From Entrophospora sp. SA101 (Eukaryota > Glomeromycota > Glomeromycetes > Entrophosporales > Entrophosporaceae), in contig CAUDNR010002668.1 of assembly GCA_958430865.1 (NCBI GenBank), positions 150,261 through 187,780 on the forward strand: a stretch of DNA of 37,520 nt, written 5' to 3'. The notes beneath the pieces were generated by a model, which was not told the origin of the DNA, did not search any database, and saw only the letters and a list, made by a program, of their open reading frames with translations. Positions within the stretch are counted from its first letter, which is position 1. The number at the start of each line of letters is the position of its first letter. Of this stretch, positions 21,421 through 32,800 are shown piece by piece. The position numbers were made by a program, and so were the translations under genes.

Positions 21421-22118
21421 GACAAAAGTCTGGCGCATTTTAAACAAAAATTGCGCAAAAACGCACACAATAAAAACACAAATAACTTATATCATTTTAT
21501 AGCTTAGGTTCTCAAAATTTTGCATGCAAAATTTAAAACTTTTATATGCCTAAGAAAAAATCCGACCAAAAATTTTTCTGATAAAAAAAAATTTAATTGA
21601 ACAAAATCTTATTTAATAACCAAGCTCGAAGAATTTTTGGCATGTGATAACAAACGTCTTAAATAAGTATCTATGTTGTTTTGAATTTTTTTGTAAACAA
21701 ACATCATTTTTAATAAATTTTTGAACAATTCCTTTGGAAAATTTTAAACTCAAAATGTCACCCCTAAGTGAAAGTCAACGTGGTGAAATCACCGGTCTAT
21801 ATAAAAATAATGTACCAAACCACAAAATAACTAAAATTGTTGGTGTTCATAGGAAAACAGTGACTCGTACTATTCAAAATTACATTGATAACAAATGATG
21901 TCCTAATTAAATTGATTGAGGGAGAGTTGAAGCAGTCATTGAAAATAATGGATGGCCAACAAGATATTAATATTGTTATTTACTTTGTTTATCGAATTTT
22001 AAATTTTTGGGCATGATTATTATGTGCATTTTTCAACAATCATTTTTTTTGATGAAAAAAATAGTCAATTTTGGTGTTTTCGCGCAATTTTTGTTTGAAA
22101 ATGCGCCCGACTTTTGTC
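21421..22118 (+). mobile_element. Deleted Tc1/mariner element with terminal inverted repeats
   Basis: The left end GACAAAAGTCTGGCGCATTT (21421) and the complement of the right end (GACAAAAGTCGGGCGCATTT, ending 22118) are inverted over about 48 bp with few mismatches, and TA lies at both outer borders (21419-21420, 22119-22120). At 698 bp it is about half the size of an autonomous element. Inside it lies the N-terminal helix-turn-helix part of a transposase (21754-21897), so it is an internally deleted copy, probably mobilisable only in trans. Confidence 0.85.
21754..21897 (+). pseudogene. Tc1/mariner transposase N-terminal HTH fragment
   Basis: This 47-codon ORF begins MSPLSESQRGEITGLYKNN and continues KITKIVGVHRKTVTRTIQNY before a TGA. 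The helix-turn-helix pattern (Arg-Gly-x-Ile-x-Gly-Leu followed by Ile-x-Val-x-x-x-Thr-Val) is that of the DNA-binding N-terminus of Tc1/mariner transposases. The DDE catalytic domain is absent, so it cannot be an active transposase. A binding-only peptide is conceivable. Confidence 0.8.
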
Positions 22119-22689
22119 TAGAAATTTTATTAATAAGATTAAAAATAAAAATTTATTCACCCAATTGTGTAAAAAATTATTCATATATACATAAATATTC
22201 TCACTGTTATTTTTTATAGAGTGGTAGAAGAAAGTGTTCAAAAAGGTATTTATATTCGTCCTAACAGATTACCTTCATCACCTAAAAGTTCTCAAGTTCT
22301 TTTGGTATCAAACTTGAATTATATCAAGCAGATCGGAAGCTAGAAACAACACACTGCGAATAAGTTAGATAATGATAAAATACATCTGGAAAATTGAACC
22401 ACAGAAAATTAATTGAAATTAATACTAGCATTCACTTGCAAGCATTGTGGCAATTTGGATCTAAATGGAGAGTTAAAGTTGAAGCCTTTGTTTAATAAAT
22501 AAAAAAAATTGTAGTAGAAGTATATAATTACGTTGGAAAAATTGGTGCTGGTTTGAAAATGAAATGGTTTATGATGATCGACATGAAATTTTATACGCGA
22601 TTTTTTTTTAAATAATGATCATCCGTCAATTATTTAAAATATATAATTTATATTAATTGAGAAATTATTATTGGATTTTTTTTTACAAG

Positions 22690-24856
22690 CTAGATATTAT
22701 CTTCATCAAGCAAATTTCAATGTCATAACTTTGCTCAAGTTATCTCTGGTGAAATTAGTAATAAAAAGGTTCAAATTTTCAAATTTTGAGCCTAATAAAT
22801 ATATCAATTATCAAAGAATACAAGATCATTTAGCCATTGTGAAAAAAAAGTTAATGATTATTAATTAACCTTTTTAATTAATTTTGATGATGATGATGAT
22901 GGTGGTGATGATGTTTTTTTGAATTGCAGACTTAACCGACTACTAACACTTTCTGAAAAAGTTCTTTATGGTCATTTGGATGATCCTCACAACCAAGAAA
23001 TTATTAGAGGACAAAGTTACCTTAAATTACGTCCTGATCGTGTTGCATGCCAAGATGCTACTGCACAAATGGCTCTGCTTAATTTATTTCTGCTGGTATT
23101 CCAGAAGTAGCTGTTCCAACAACGGTTCATTGTGACCATTTAATTGAGGCTCAAACAGGTGGTGTCAAAGATCTGGAAAGAGCAATATCAACCAATGCTG
23201 AAGTTTATGAATTTTTGTCTTCTGTTAGTGCAAAATATGATATTGGGGTTTGGAAGCCTGGTTCTGGTATCATCCATCAAATTATTTTAGAAAATTATGC
23301 TTTTCCTGGTGGCCTTATGATTGGTACAGATTTTCATACCCCAAATTCTGGTGGATTGGGTATGATGGCTATTGGTGTTGGTGGTGCAGATGCTGTTGAT
23401 GTCATGGCTGATATTTCATGAGAATTAAAATGCCCAAATGTTATTGGCGTTAAATTAACTGGTAAAATAAGTGGTTGGACAGCTCCCTAAAGTTATTCAA
23501 TTATATGTGCATGTCTTTATTTTTGACTTTGACTGGTTTTTTAATTTATGTATTAATAATTCAAAATAATAACTAATACATGTGTATCTATTAATTATTA
23601 GATGTTATACCTAAAGCATCTGGAATTTTAACTGTAAAAGGAGGCACAGGTGCAACCATTGAATATTTTGGTCCAGGTGTTGAATCATTACCTTGTACCG
23701 GAATGGCTACTATCTATAATATGAGTGCTGAAATTGGTGCTACGACATCTATTTTTCCATTTAATAGTCGTATGAGTGACTATCTTCGTGCCACTAATCG
23801 TGCTGAAATTGCTGCCTTTTCTGATTCACTTTCTCACAATTTAAAATTAGATGAAAGTGTCAATTATGATCATGTTATAGAGATAAATTTATCTGAATTA
23901 GGGTCTCATATCAATGGACCATTTACACCCGATCTTGCTATCCCTTTGAGTAAATTTAAAGATACTGTAGAAAAAAATAATTGGCCCTCAGAATTGAAAG
24001 TCGGTTTGATTGGTTCTTGTACAAATTCTTCATATGAAGATATGTCCCATCTAAATCAATTTTTACAATCACACCTGGTTCTGAACAAATCCGTGCAACT
24101 ATTTCTCGTGATGGTCAGGCAGAGATACTTACTAAAGCTGGAGGCATTGTCTTGGCTAATGCTTGTGGTCCATGTATTGGACAACGGGACCGTCAAGGTG
24201 TGAAGAAAGGAGAAAAAAACTCTATTATAACATCCTATAATAGAAATTTCACTGGACGTAATGATGCCAATCCTGCAACACATGCTTTTGTTACTTCTCC
24301 TGACATTGTGACTGCAATGCTTTTTTCTGGCGATCTCAGATTCAACCCTCTTAAAGATGCTTTGATTGGTAGTGATGGAAAACCTTTTAGGTTCGAAGGT
24401 CCAAATGGAAATGACTTGCCACCTCATGGTTATGATCTTGGTGTAGACACTTATCAAGCACCTCCAGAGGACCATGTTTCTGTTCAAGTATTAGTAGATC
24501 CTAAAAGTACCCGCCTTTAATTATTGGAACCATTTCCAAAATGGAATGGTAAGGATGCAGAAGAATTGCCAATTTTAATTAAAGTGAAAGGCAAATGTAC
24601 AACAAATCATATTTCTATGGCTGGCCCTTGACTTAAATTTCGTGGACATTTAGATAGCATTTCAAATAATATGTTATTGGAGCAATCAATTCTGAAAATA
24701 GTAAAGCCAATTCAGTTAAAACAATTTTTACTGGAGAATATGACCAGGGATTATAAATCCAAAGGTAAAATACATATACACTTGATTATTCCGACGATTC
24801 TTTTACACTACACACACATATATTTTCCAATAACAGTAATAATAATAACAATAATA

Positions 24857-24891
<35 letters not shown>

Positions 24892-25262
24892 TAAAGGTGT
24901 TTCTTGGGTTGTAATTGGTGATGAAAATTATGGTGAGAGGTCTTCTCGTGAACATGCAGCACTTGAGGTCTGTCATCTAGGTGGTATTGCTGTGGTTGTT
25001 AAAATCATTTGTAAGAATTCATGAAACCAGTTTGAAGAAACAAGGAGTTTTACCTCTTACATTTTTTGATCCTTCAGATTATGATAAGATTGATCCAATT
25101 GATAAAATATCAATTATAGGACTTACTGAATTTGCCCCCGAAAACCCTTGACACTTAAAGTTCATAAAAAATCTGGCAAAACACTAGATTTAAAAGTTAA
25201 TCATACATTTAATGAAAACCAAATTCAATGGTTCTACTTTAAATCTTATGGCAGAAAAATGA
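22690..25262 (+). pseudogene. Mitochondrial aconitase pseudogene, unprocessed
   Basis: The sequence is recognisably aconitate hydratase from a presequence-like start to its C-terminal NLMAEK. Lesions seen: frameshift near 22772 (extra T), 1-bp deletion near 23083, Trp to TGA at 23419-23421, 1-bp insertion near 23485, an internal deletion with frameshift at about 24045-24060, Gln to TAA at 24518-24520, Trp to TGA at 24629-24631, a frameshift near 24675 and another near 25005. Family introns persist (about 22858-22929, 23490-23600, 24765-24897), so this is a DNA-level duplicate, not a retrocopy. Cluster-cysteine motifs GSCTNSS and NACGPCIGQ remain, but GTDSHTPN has become GTDFHTPN. A functional copy must exist elsewhere in the genome. 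Several point lesions are C to T or G to A. Confidence 0.92.
24857..24893. repeat. (ATT)n microsatellite in an aconitase-pseudogene intron
   Basis: About 12 uninterrupted ATT units lie just before the acceptor TTAAAG of the third visible intron of the pseudogene. Confidence 0.85.
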
Positions 25263-25564
25263 GCTTAATTTAAATATATAGATGAAACAAAAGTTTTATT
25301 CATTATTTTAATTTGCATAGTTAGCGAATGAACATTAATAAAGGTAATAAAGGTGTAAAAAATAAACTACTTTAAAATATTTAGAAAGTTTCATGGTGCT
25401 GGTTTCTTTTTAATCTTCTTGTATATTAAATTTATTTTGTTGATTACTCCCACTCACAAGATTAAAGATCAAAATTGCTTGAAGGAGTCCCAGAAGGTGA
25501 TAATTATGAAAGAGATGAATATATAAAGATATAGATCATACTAATTATTTCATCAACTGATTGC
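25263..25564. other. Spacer without visible features
   Basis: A+T-rich sequence of 300 bp between the aconitase pseudogene and the small minus-strand gene. No ORF, repeat or hairpin stands out. Confidence 0.5.
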
Positions 25565-25921
25565 CTACAAACAAGATAATGTCAAATTTTCCAAATTTTC
25601 TGTTGTAACATCTATTTCTTTGATTAATCGTTCTTTTCGAATCAAAGCTTCTAGTTCTTTCAATTTTTCTTCATTATCTTCCTCTTTCAATTTATCATCA
25701 TTATCATTAGTGGAAGTTGTTGTAGCAGGAAGAGGCTTGATTTGAAATAATTCATTGACTAATTCGTCAAGCTCTTCAACCAATAATTTATTCTTATGTT
25801 TAATTGAATTGTTATTTTGTTTGAAATGTGTTTTCTTTTGCAAAATTTTCTTTAAAGGTTTTGAATATGTGCGTGGAGCAAATGGTTTGATTTTTTTGTT
25901 GAGTTTTTTATGTGAAGGCAT
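25565..25921 (-). CDS. Hypothetical small basic/coiled-coil protein, 118 residues
   Basis: This single-exon ORF has a natural ATG and stop. The N-terminal third is strongly basic (MPSHKKLNKKIKPFAPRTYS, then KPLKKILQKK), the middle has LVEELDELVNELF, a Thr/Asn/Asp linker follows, and the end is a Glu/Lys-rich probable coiled coil (EEKLKELEALIRKERLIKEI). The KPFAPRTY block looks constrained but I do not recognise the family. The charge pattern would suit a nuclear or nucleolar protein, which is only inference. No introns or neighbours suggest a role. Coding status rests on length, composition and the absence of a repeat match. Confidence 0.6.
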   Translation of the reverse strand: MPSHKKLNKKIKPFAPRTYSKPLKKILQKKTHFKQNNNSIKHKNKLLVEELDELVNELFQIKPLPATTTSTNDNDDKLKEEDNEEKLKELEALIRKERLIKEIDVTTENLENLTLSCL

Positions 25922-28093
25922 TGTTATTATACTGATATATAATATATTAAAAATATAAGATTTTAAAACTGTGTCACATAATTTGATCTTAGTCTGCCAA
26001 AAATTATGTAAGAATGAATATGCATTTTGAACGAACTCATTTCTCTTTTAATTTTTGTAGGAGGGAGTAATAGGAAGATGACTTGATATCATTGTAAAGA
26101 GAAAAAATTCTAGCTTCGAAATGATGCAATATTTATTCTTCCAATGTTTCTCTCGCCAAAGTGGGAAGGAAAATCATAAAAGATAATATACTGTGTATTA
26201 AAATATTAATTCTACAATTAAAATTCCAATGCATAACTGCTATAAAAGTGAAGAAAATTTATTCATTTTCAAATTTTCTAACTCAAATCTGATTCAATTT
26301 CTTCAAATCTTATACATACACACACTCACGCACACACTCTAAATCCAATCTTCAACTTTCCAAATTTAAAAAAGAAAACTTTCGTCAATTCCATTTTATT
26401 AATAAATTTTCAATTCAAATCCCCATTACAATAATAAATCATACCTAGATCGCCTCTACTCCAGTTCAATTAGGTTTTTTCTAGTGTCAAAAATTCTGAT
26501 CTGTCAGATGTTGGAATCGAGATGTGAATAATGAATATTACATTTTTTTACGTGCGGACACTTACAATGGAGAGAAACTGAATAAGGAGAACGTGCTGGT
26601 ATTAATATTCACCTCTCATTTTTAATTGTGACAGGATATGTCAAACCACAACCAGCTAATATACACTATCTATTACTATAGATCCTTTATGTAACCAGCA
26701 AATTGGAACGAAGAAAAAATTCTTTCACTAATAATTCTTCGAATAGCTCAAGAAAAGAAATTCAAACAATTTTATTGATTTTTCACAATCAATAATCGAA
26801 ATCGAAAAAATCGATCATAATCGATTGTGACCAGCAAATCGAAACAATCAATTTTTATCCAAGATCGATTAGCAATTGATTTTTATATTGCGAGTGGCCT
26901 TTTGATTGTTTTACATTTATGGCCAAGTTTAAGTTAACTTTTTAGCTACACTTTACGGTTAATTGCAAGCCTTCATATCCAATTATCGTCAATTAATTTA
27001 TTTACAACAATTATCCTGCTTACTGCAGCTTATACCTGGAAATCTTCGGCGAATTTGTAAGCACGCAAATAATAAAAATAAAAAATAGATAATAAAAATA
27101 CGAAAGAGGCTACATCACATGTCCGAAACATGATTGTATGGCACTTCGATAAATGCGTCTTATTTATCACAATAAAGTCAAACTTCGATAAGCCAAACTT
27201 TTGAGAAACCACAAAAATTGAATTCAGCTTATCAAAATTCGGTCCATGATGATGATTTACGATTATAATTACTAAATTAGTATTACTTTTAAGGTAAAAA
27301 TACAGGATTATAAACCATTCAAAAGTAAAAATTTTGGATTTTAGGCACACAGATCTGCAAAAAAAAAACACGTAAAATATTTATTAGCACTCGGTGTATG
27401 AATATTTTTTTTTGGAAAAACAATTATTTTCAATGATAAAACATGAGTATTGTTGTTTGGTATGGGGTCACATTACTACACTTAGTCACGTGGGGTGCGA
27501 ATAACAATTCCCTTTAATTATTGTAAAAATACAAATTACCCATTATTTCTTAGAGGATAATACTTTTATGTTAAAAATACATAAATAATAAAAATATAAA
27601 TAAACTATTATTGTTATAATCCATCAGAAGATATTTAATTGATTATCTCAAATAAGTTAAGTAAATTTTACATCTATAAAAAATAAACAAAATATAAATC
27701 ACTGCACATGATTTGTTAAAGCAATAATAACATTTTCTGTTTACGATCAACAATGTGTGGAAAAATTCATTGGTAATAGTAAAGGTAGTCAATTTTTTAT
27801 TAACTTGTTATTATTTCATTTATTGTTTGCTTTTTAAGTTATCTTTTCTCATTTTGATTATTAATGATAATAAGCCAATTTAAATCTAGGCCATAATTAT
27901 TTTTCATGGGGAGGTTGACCAAATTTTTCTTCACAAGTTACTGAACAATCATATCTTTTAAATCATTTACCTAAAAATATTCCATTGATTCATCTAAAGT
28001 TTAATTCCATTCATATACTTTCCTTCAATTTTAAAACAATTATAAAAAACTACAAAGTGAACATAAATTATAAAATTATATATATAGGGATAA
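25922..28093. other. Spacer of about 2.2 kb
   Basis: The segment upstream of the small minus-strand gene includes CT-rich, promoter-like sequence with ACACACTCACGCACACAC near 26318-26336. A cluster of ATCGATT motifs and short hairpins occurs at 26768-26884. Around 27140-27240 there are ACTTCGATAA and GATAAGCCAAAC motifs resembling eroded pogo-type element ends. ORF 27030-27371 (-) looks spurious. No gene was identified. Confidence 0.45.
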
Positions 28094-28099
28094 GTGTAT

Positions 28100-28897
28100 A
28101 TGAAAAGTAATAGTAAATATAATTGCTCTAATGAATATCAGAAAGCAGTTGATTTTTTAGAAAAAGGTTGTAATTGTGGTCGTTCTTCAAGAATTCCCAA
28201 GGAACAATTTGCAGAATTAAGGGAATTCTTTCAAGCTCTTTCTAAATCAGAACAAGATATATTTTTAATGGCCCTACTTAAACAATGGATGGGGGATTAA
28301 TAAATACTAGTAGATGACTTAAAAAGAAAACTAGGTCTAACAAAAGGGCTTTCTATCATTGGGATCACAATACACATCTTTGTTAAGAAACTTATTTTGA
28401 AAATATCAGAAATCATCTGATAAATCATAGTCTTTTAACAAGAGTTCATAGTAATATTAAAAGGATGCCTAATGAAAAATTAAAATGGTGATTGAAAAAA
28501 ATGTTGCTGAATAGTAAAAATTTTTCTGGAAAATTATGCAGAAGTCCATGGATTACCAAGTCCAGGAAGGAGTGTCAATAGAATAACTCAGTCAGTTATC
28601 TTTTTACCAGCTGAAATGAGTTATAAATAGTGTATAGAGATTTTCTAGCTGGTCTGGAAGAAGATGGCAAATTAAAATCCTAAAATATGATGCATTTAGA
28701 AAACTATGACATCAATTAACACCAGAGATTCAAATTATGAGTCCAAAGACCGACTAATGTGATACTTGTCAACATTTTCGAAATGGTTTACATTACAATG
28801 CTCGCCAGGAGGAAGAAGCTAAAGATTTATTCAAAAGATTTAAAGAACATCTATCCAAGGCAAGATTAGAAAGAAATTATTACCAAAAAACTATAGA
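28100..28897 (+). pseudogene. Decayed multicopy (probably transposon) gene
   Basis: The first 66 codons are open (28100-28300; CNCGRSSRIPKEQFAELREF... and LSKSEQDIFLMALLKQ). Beyond this, protein-like blocks continue in shifting frames broken by stops: FYHWDHNT, VHGLPSPGR, MSPKTD then CDTCQHFRNGL, and EEEAKDLFKRFKEHLSKARL. The Cys-rich start and Asp-x-Cys-x-x-Cys block suggest a zinc-binding, transposase-like protein of a family expanded in AM fungi. That link is from memory and uncertain. At least six in-frame stops rule out function. Confidence 0.6.
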
Positions 28898-29157
28898 CGG
28901 AATTAGGAATTGCTGAAGATACTACTGAAAACACTAACAAAAGGAACTTAATTCAGGAAGTCCAACGAATAACGAAAATCTATGCGCAAAAAGATGATAA
29001 AAAAATAAAGGTCTGCTTTGCCACCGAGCAAGCCCCGCCAGAGCAATTAAAAGATAAGCCGGGAGCAACCGAAATTAAAGAGGATGAATACAATATTTAC
29101 TTACAATTAGAGAGAAAAGACAAACAAGGGAATTTTTGCCCTAATTTAGTCTTCTGA
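28898..29157 (+). other. G+C-rich open stretch of unknown origin
   Basis: This stretch is open for 86 codons after a TAG, with no ATG start. It encodes a charged sequence (EDTTENTNKRNLIQEVQR, then CFATEQAPPEQLKDKPGATE and YNIYLQLERKDKQGNF) ending in TGA. Its centre (about 29012-29078) is near 55% G+C, against about 30% around it. The codon style (GCC, CCG, GAG) is unlike neighbouring genes. It may be the tail of the decayed gene before it or a transferred bacterial fragment. I do not recognise the product. Confidence 0.45.
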
Positions 29158-29432
29158 ACTCTAACTAATGAACTTTCGACAATAGGCGGTGGTGAAACAG
29201 CCAAAAACCTGACTTTTGGCAGCATTTTGAACAACAACAATTATGAGATAATAAAAACACTAAATTGGCAGAAGAACAAAGAAAATTAGTTGATCAACAT
29301 TATTCAAAGGTGAAACATCGTATTGCAGTATTGATGCCACTGCTCATTACAGTTATGATCTTAGCCCCACCTTTAATATTATTAAAATAAAAATACACAC
29401 ATGTTTGTAGGTGAGGCTTATTTAATTATTAT

Positions 29433-29496
29433 TCTTCATCAGTTCCTTCAGAAAGACTTTTTTATGATGCGGGACAACAAATTACTTTGTTATTAA
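29433..29496 (+). pseudogene. hAT transposase C-terminal fragment
   Basis: The frame reads SSSVPSERLFYDAGQQIT, the hallmark of the hAT dimerisation region (SVPSERLFSxAG). It is only about 20 codons long and soon loses coding quality, so it is a relic unrelated to the better preserved hAT at 34417-37428, which has the variant ACERAFSALG. Confidence 0.75.
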
Positions 29497-29884
29497 CAAG
29501 GGACTCTCTTTTTTTATTTTTCTATTGGTCAAAATTTTACGCGTTGATTTTATGGTATGATCATAACCTTCAAAAATCCATTGGTTTGACGGCGGAACAA
29601 ATAAATTTCTTTAGTGTAGCTTGTTAAGTCGGATGCAAGCAATCAATTGTTTAAATAAATAAATGGCCGACCTGCCGAGTTTACATGTGTGTGTAGAGGG
29701 TTTGAAAAAAAGGGCCAAAAAACCAAATCGGCTGATGTGCCTAATGACCATTGGTCATTAAAAAAATGTGTGATATCATCCATCAGCTTTTAATTAAATT
29801 TTTACAATGTTCATTATTAAAACAATTAATAATAATAATATAACAAAAATATTTATTTTAATATATATATAATTTAATATCTAT
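29497..29884. other. Spacer downstream of the Clf1 gene with repeat copy
   Basis: It holds the second copy of the dispersed element also seen at 21319-21383: TAAGTCGGATGCAAGCAATC and GCCGAGTTTACATGTGTGTG (29625-29694). The left arm of the hairpin is lost here. The remainder is A+T-rich 3' flank. Confidence 0.55.
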
Positions 29885-32800
29885 TTATTTCTCCTCCTCC
29901 TCCTCCTCCTCCTCGTTATCATCATCAACAACATTATCATCATCATCAATAACATTATCATCTACATTATCATCATCATCAACAACATTATCATCAACAT
30001 TATCATCATCATTATCAACAACATTAGCATTATCATCATCATCATTATCATCATCGTGATCGTCTTGGTTTTGCTGACGTTGTTGCTGTTGTTGCTGTTG
30101 TTGCATCTATTTAAAAAAAATTTTTTATATCCATACTTTTATTTGATGGTGATGATGATAATAATAATAATAATAATGGACCTACCTTTTGCCACCAAGC
30201 ATGAGCTGTAGCTGATAATTTAAAGTTTGGTTTTTGAGTTTGATCATCAGGAAATATATAATCAAAATATTCTTCCCATGAAACACCACCAGTGTGACCC
30301 TCAGCGTCATCCAATTTGCGTCTTTTCTTAACAACTTTAGGCATTTTTCCTTCAACAACCGATAAACTATCTTCAGTACCATGATTACTTTCAAAATCTT
30401 TCCAAGATTCTAATAAAAGAACTCGCTATAAAAAGTTAACAAAAAGTATTATATTAATATAGATATATTAATTTAATGTTTATAAAAAAAATTGCAAATA
30501 AATACAACACCTCTTCTTTTAAATCTCTTTCTTTTATACTATTATAAGCTCTTTCAAACACTTTACGAGCTTTTTCTACAGAAACCTCTTTATTTCCTCC
30601 TTCTTCAGCATACAATTCAAATTGTGCAAAACTAATCCACACTTTAACGTGACCTGTCTTCTCTAACAAACGTTCATACAATTGTCTTGTCTTATCAAAT
30701 TCTTGTTCTGAAAATTCAAAATCAATATATGCCTTCCATAAAAGTTCTGGCATATCTATTATTGGTTGATCGACTGCCAATTCAAAAATACCACGACATC
30801 GATCATAATCACCCAACATTTTTTCTAATTCTGCAAATTTAATCCATGCATAACAGTTTGCTGGGTTATATTCCAAATATTTATAATATAGAGTACGACA
30901 ACGATCAAATTCTCGTAACTTTTTTTAAAAGAATATATTAATCTTTTTATAATGAATTTTAAAAGCCTCATGCAGTATATATTTATTTACCTGTAATTCC
31001 AATTCAATATATCCTTTAAAAAGCCTATCTTTTGGGCACATCCCTAATACCAAAAAAATATATATATATAAGATAATAAGTTAATTTTTCTTCTAAACAA
31101 TATATAATAAAAATTAATTCAACTCACCAATTGCAGTACCCAAAGTTTTTCTTGCAGCCTTTAATTCTAAACGTCGTATTTCAAATTGCGCATAAAGCAA
31201 CCATATTTTTGCAAATGTAAATCGTTTATGAGGTATTAATTTTAGACATGCCTGATAAATTTGTCGTGTTCTATCATAATCCTTTAATAAAAAAATTTTT
31301 TAGTATTAATAAATTCTTACAACTTTAAATATAATATAACAACAATACTTTACTTTAGTTACAAGTTCTTCATATAATGCATAATTTATCCATAAATATA
31401 TATAACGACGCCAAAACCTTTTTTCATCAGTTGGTGGTACTTCAACTATTGCACGTTCATAAATTTCACGTACTCTTTCCTCATTGCCAGAATTTTCTTC
31501 TAATTTTGCATAATCAAACCATACATCATAATTTTTAGGATTTTTTGCTAATTCCTAAAAATTTATTTTTAATTTACAAAAATGATAAAACTCATTTAAA
31601 GACTAATTTAAAATATTTAAAAAATGCCACATACATCATCGTATTGGACTCTTCTTTTTCCTACTACAACATCTTCAATGCTTTCTTTATCGCCATATTG
31701 TTTTTCAAATTGTGTGTATGCATTATAAAGTGATTCAGATTTAGACCTTGGTAATTTTTCCAAAGAATATTTATAAATAATTCTTGCTCTTTCATACTAT
31801 TGAATCAATAGTTATAATTATAATAATCACCAAATAGATAAATAATTTATTACTAGGTTAAAAGATAAATTTTTAAAATGTACCTAATAAAGATATAATT
31901 TCTTGTTTGAATTGTGGTAAAAGACACGCACCTCTTTCAACCTTGTTTCAAATTTTGCAAATGCAATAAAAATCTTTTGATCCATTTGATCTTCTCCCAA
32001 AATTTCAATAGCATGACTGAAAATTTCTCTACACCTTTCTAATAAAAAGAAATTATTGATATTTAATCACAAGAATTTAAAATTTGCACATATAAAATAC
32101 ATATACTTTGATAAAAAAATTTTTTTTCATAATTAATTACCTAAATTATTTTGACCTTCCTCAAATTTAACCCATTTTAACCAATTTTTAGGTTCAGGAT
32201 GTACACTCACAAATCTTTCATATATTGCTCTAGCTCTATCAATTTCGCCATACCTTTTTTCCATTTTTATATAAGAATTCCATGCTGATTCATCTGGTTC
32301 CCATTGCATCCAACGTTCAAAAATCTGTCTTGCGCCTGCAACATTACCCAACATCTCTTCCATATAAGTGTATCTGTACCTTTTTATTAAAATTAAAATT
32401 ATAATTTAAAATCATAATGATGATGATGATGATGATAATGATGATAATATTTTATAATATTTACCAGAATTGATCAACCCTTGGTAATAATGTTACAGCA
32501 CGATCAAATAAATTTCTGGCATGGTTGATATTACGATTTTTCATTTCCATTTCAGTATATTTAATGTATAAAGTGACATTTCTTGATTCAACATCTAATG
32601 CTCTTTCATATACAGATCTTGCTCTTTTAAACAATTAAAAACGAGGAAAAAAAAAATTAACACATCTCTATAAGAATTAAAATCGCATAATATGATCAAG
32701 AAAATACCTATTTAATTCTTTTTGACTTTCTTCCCATGCTGCATATTTTAACCAGCTACCAACATTTAATCTGTTTCTTCTTATAGCATCTTCAAATTCT

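Larger units (their letters stand above)
20841..22689. other. Spacer of nested transposon remnants
   Basis: It contains a hAT-end-like CAGTGTTGGCAGGCGACAAT near 20987, a hairpin at 21319-21383, a Tc1/mariner element (21421-22118) and, at about 22220-22342, an exon-like 40-codon stretch preceded by TTTTTTATAG and ending in TAG that I cannot identify. Another shred at 22440-22500 has the reading LWQFGSKWRVKVEAF. No intact gene was found. Confidence 0.5.

Noticed and set aside
24056..24487. Minus-strand ORF of 143 codons
   Set aside because: It is the antisense of the aconitase pseudogene, where the sense strand gives clear family sequence.
27030..27371. Minus-strand ORF of 113 codons
   Set aside because: The Phe/Tyr/Ile-rich composition is typical of A+T-rich non-coding sequence, and it overlaps eroded transposon-end motifs.
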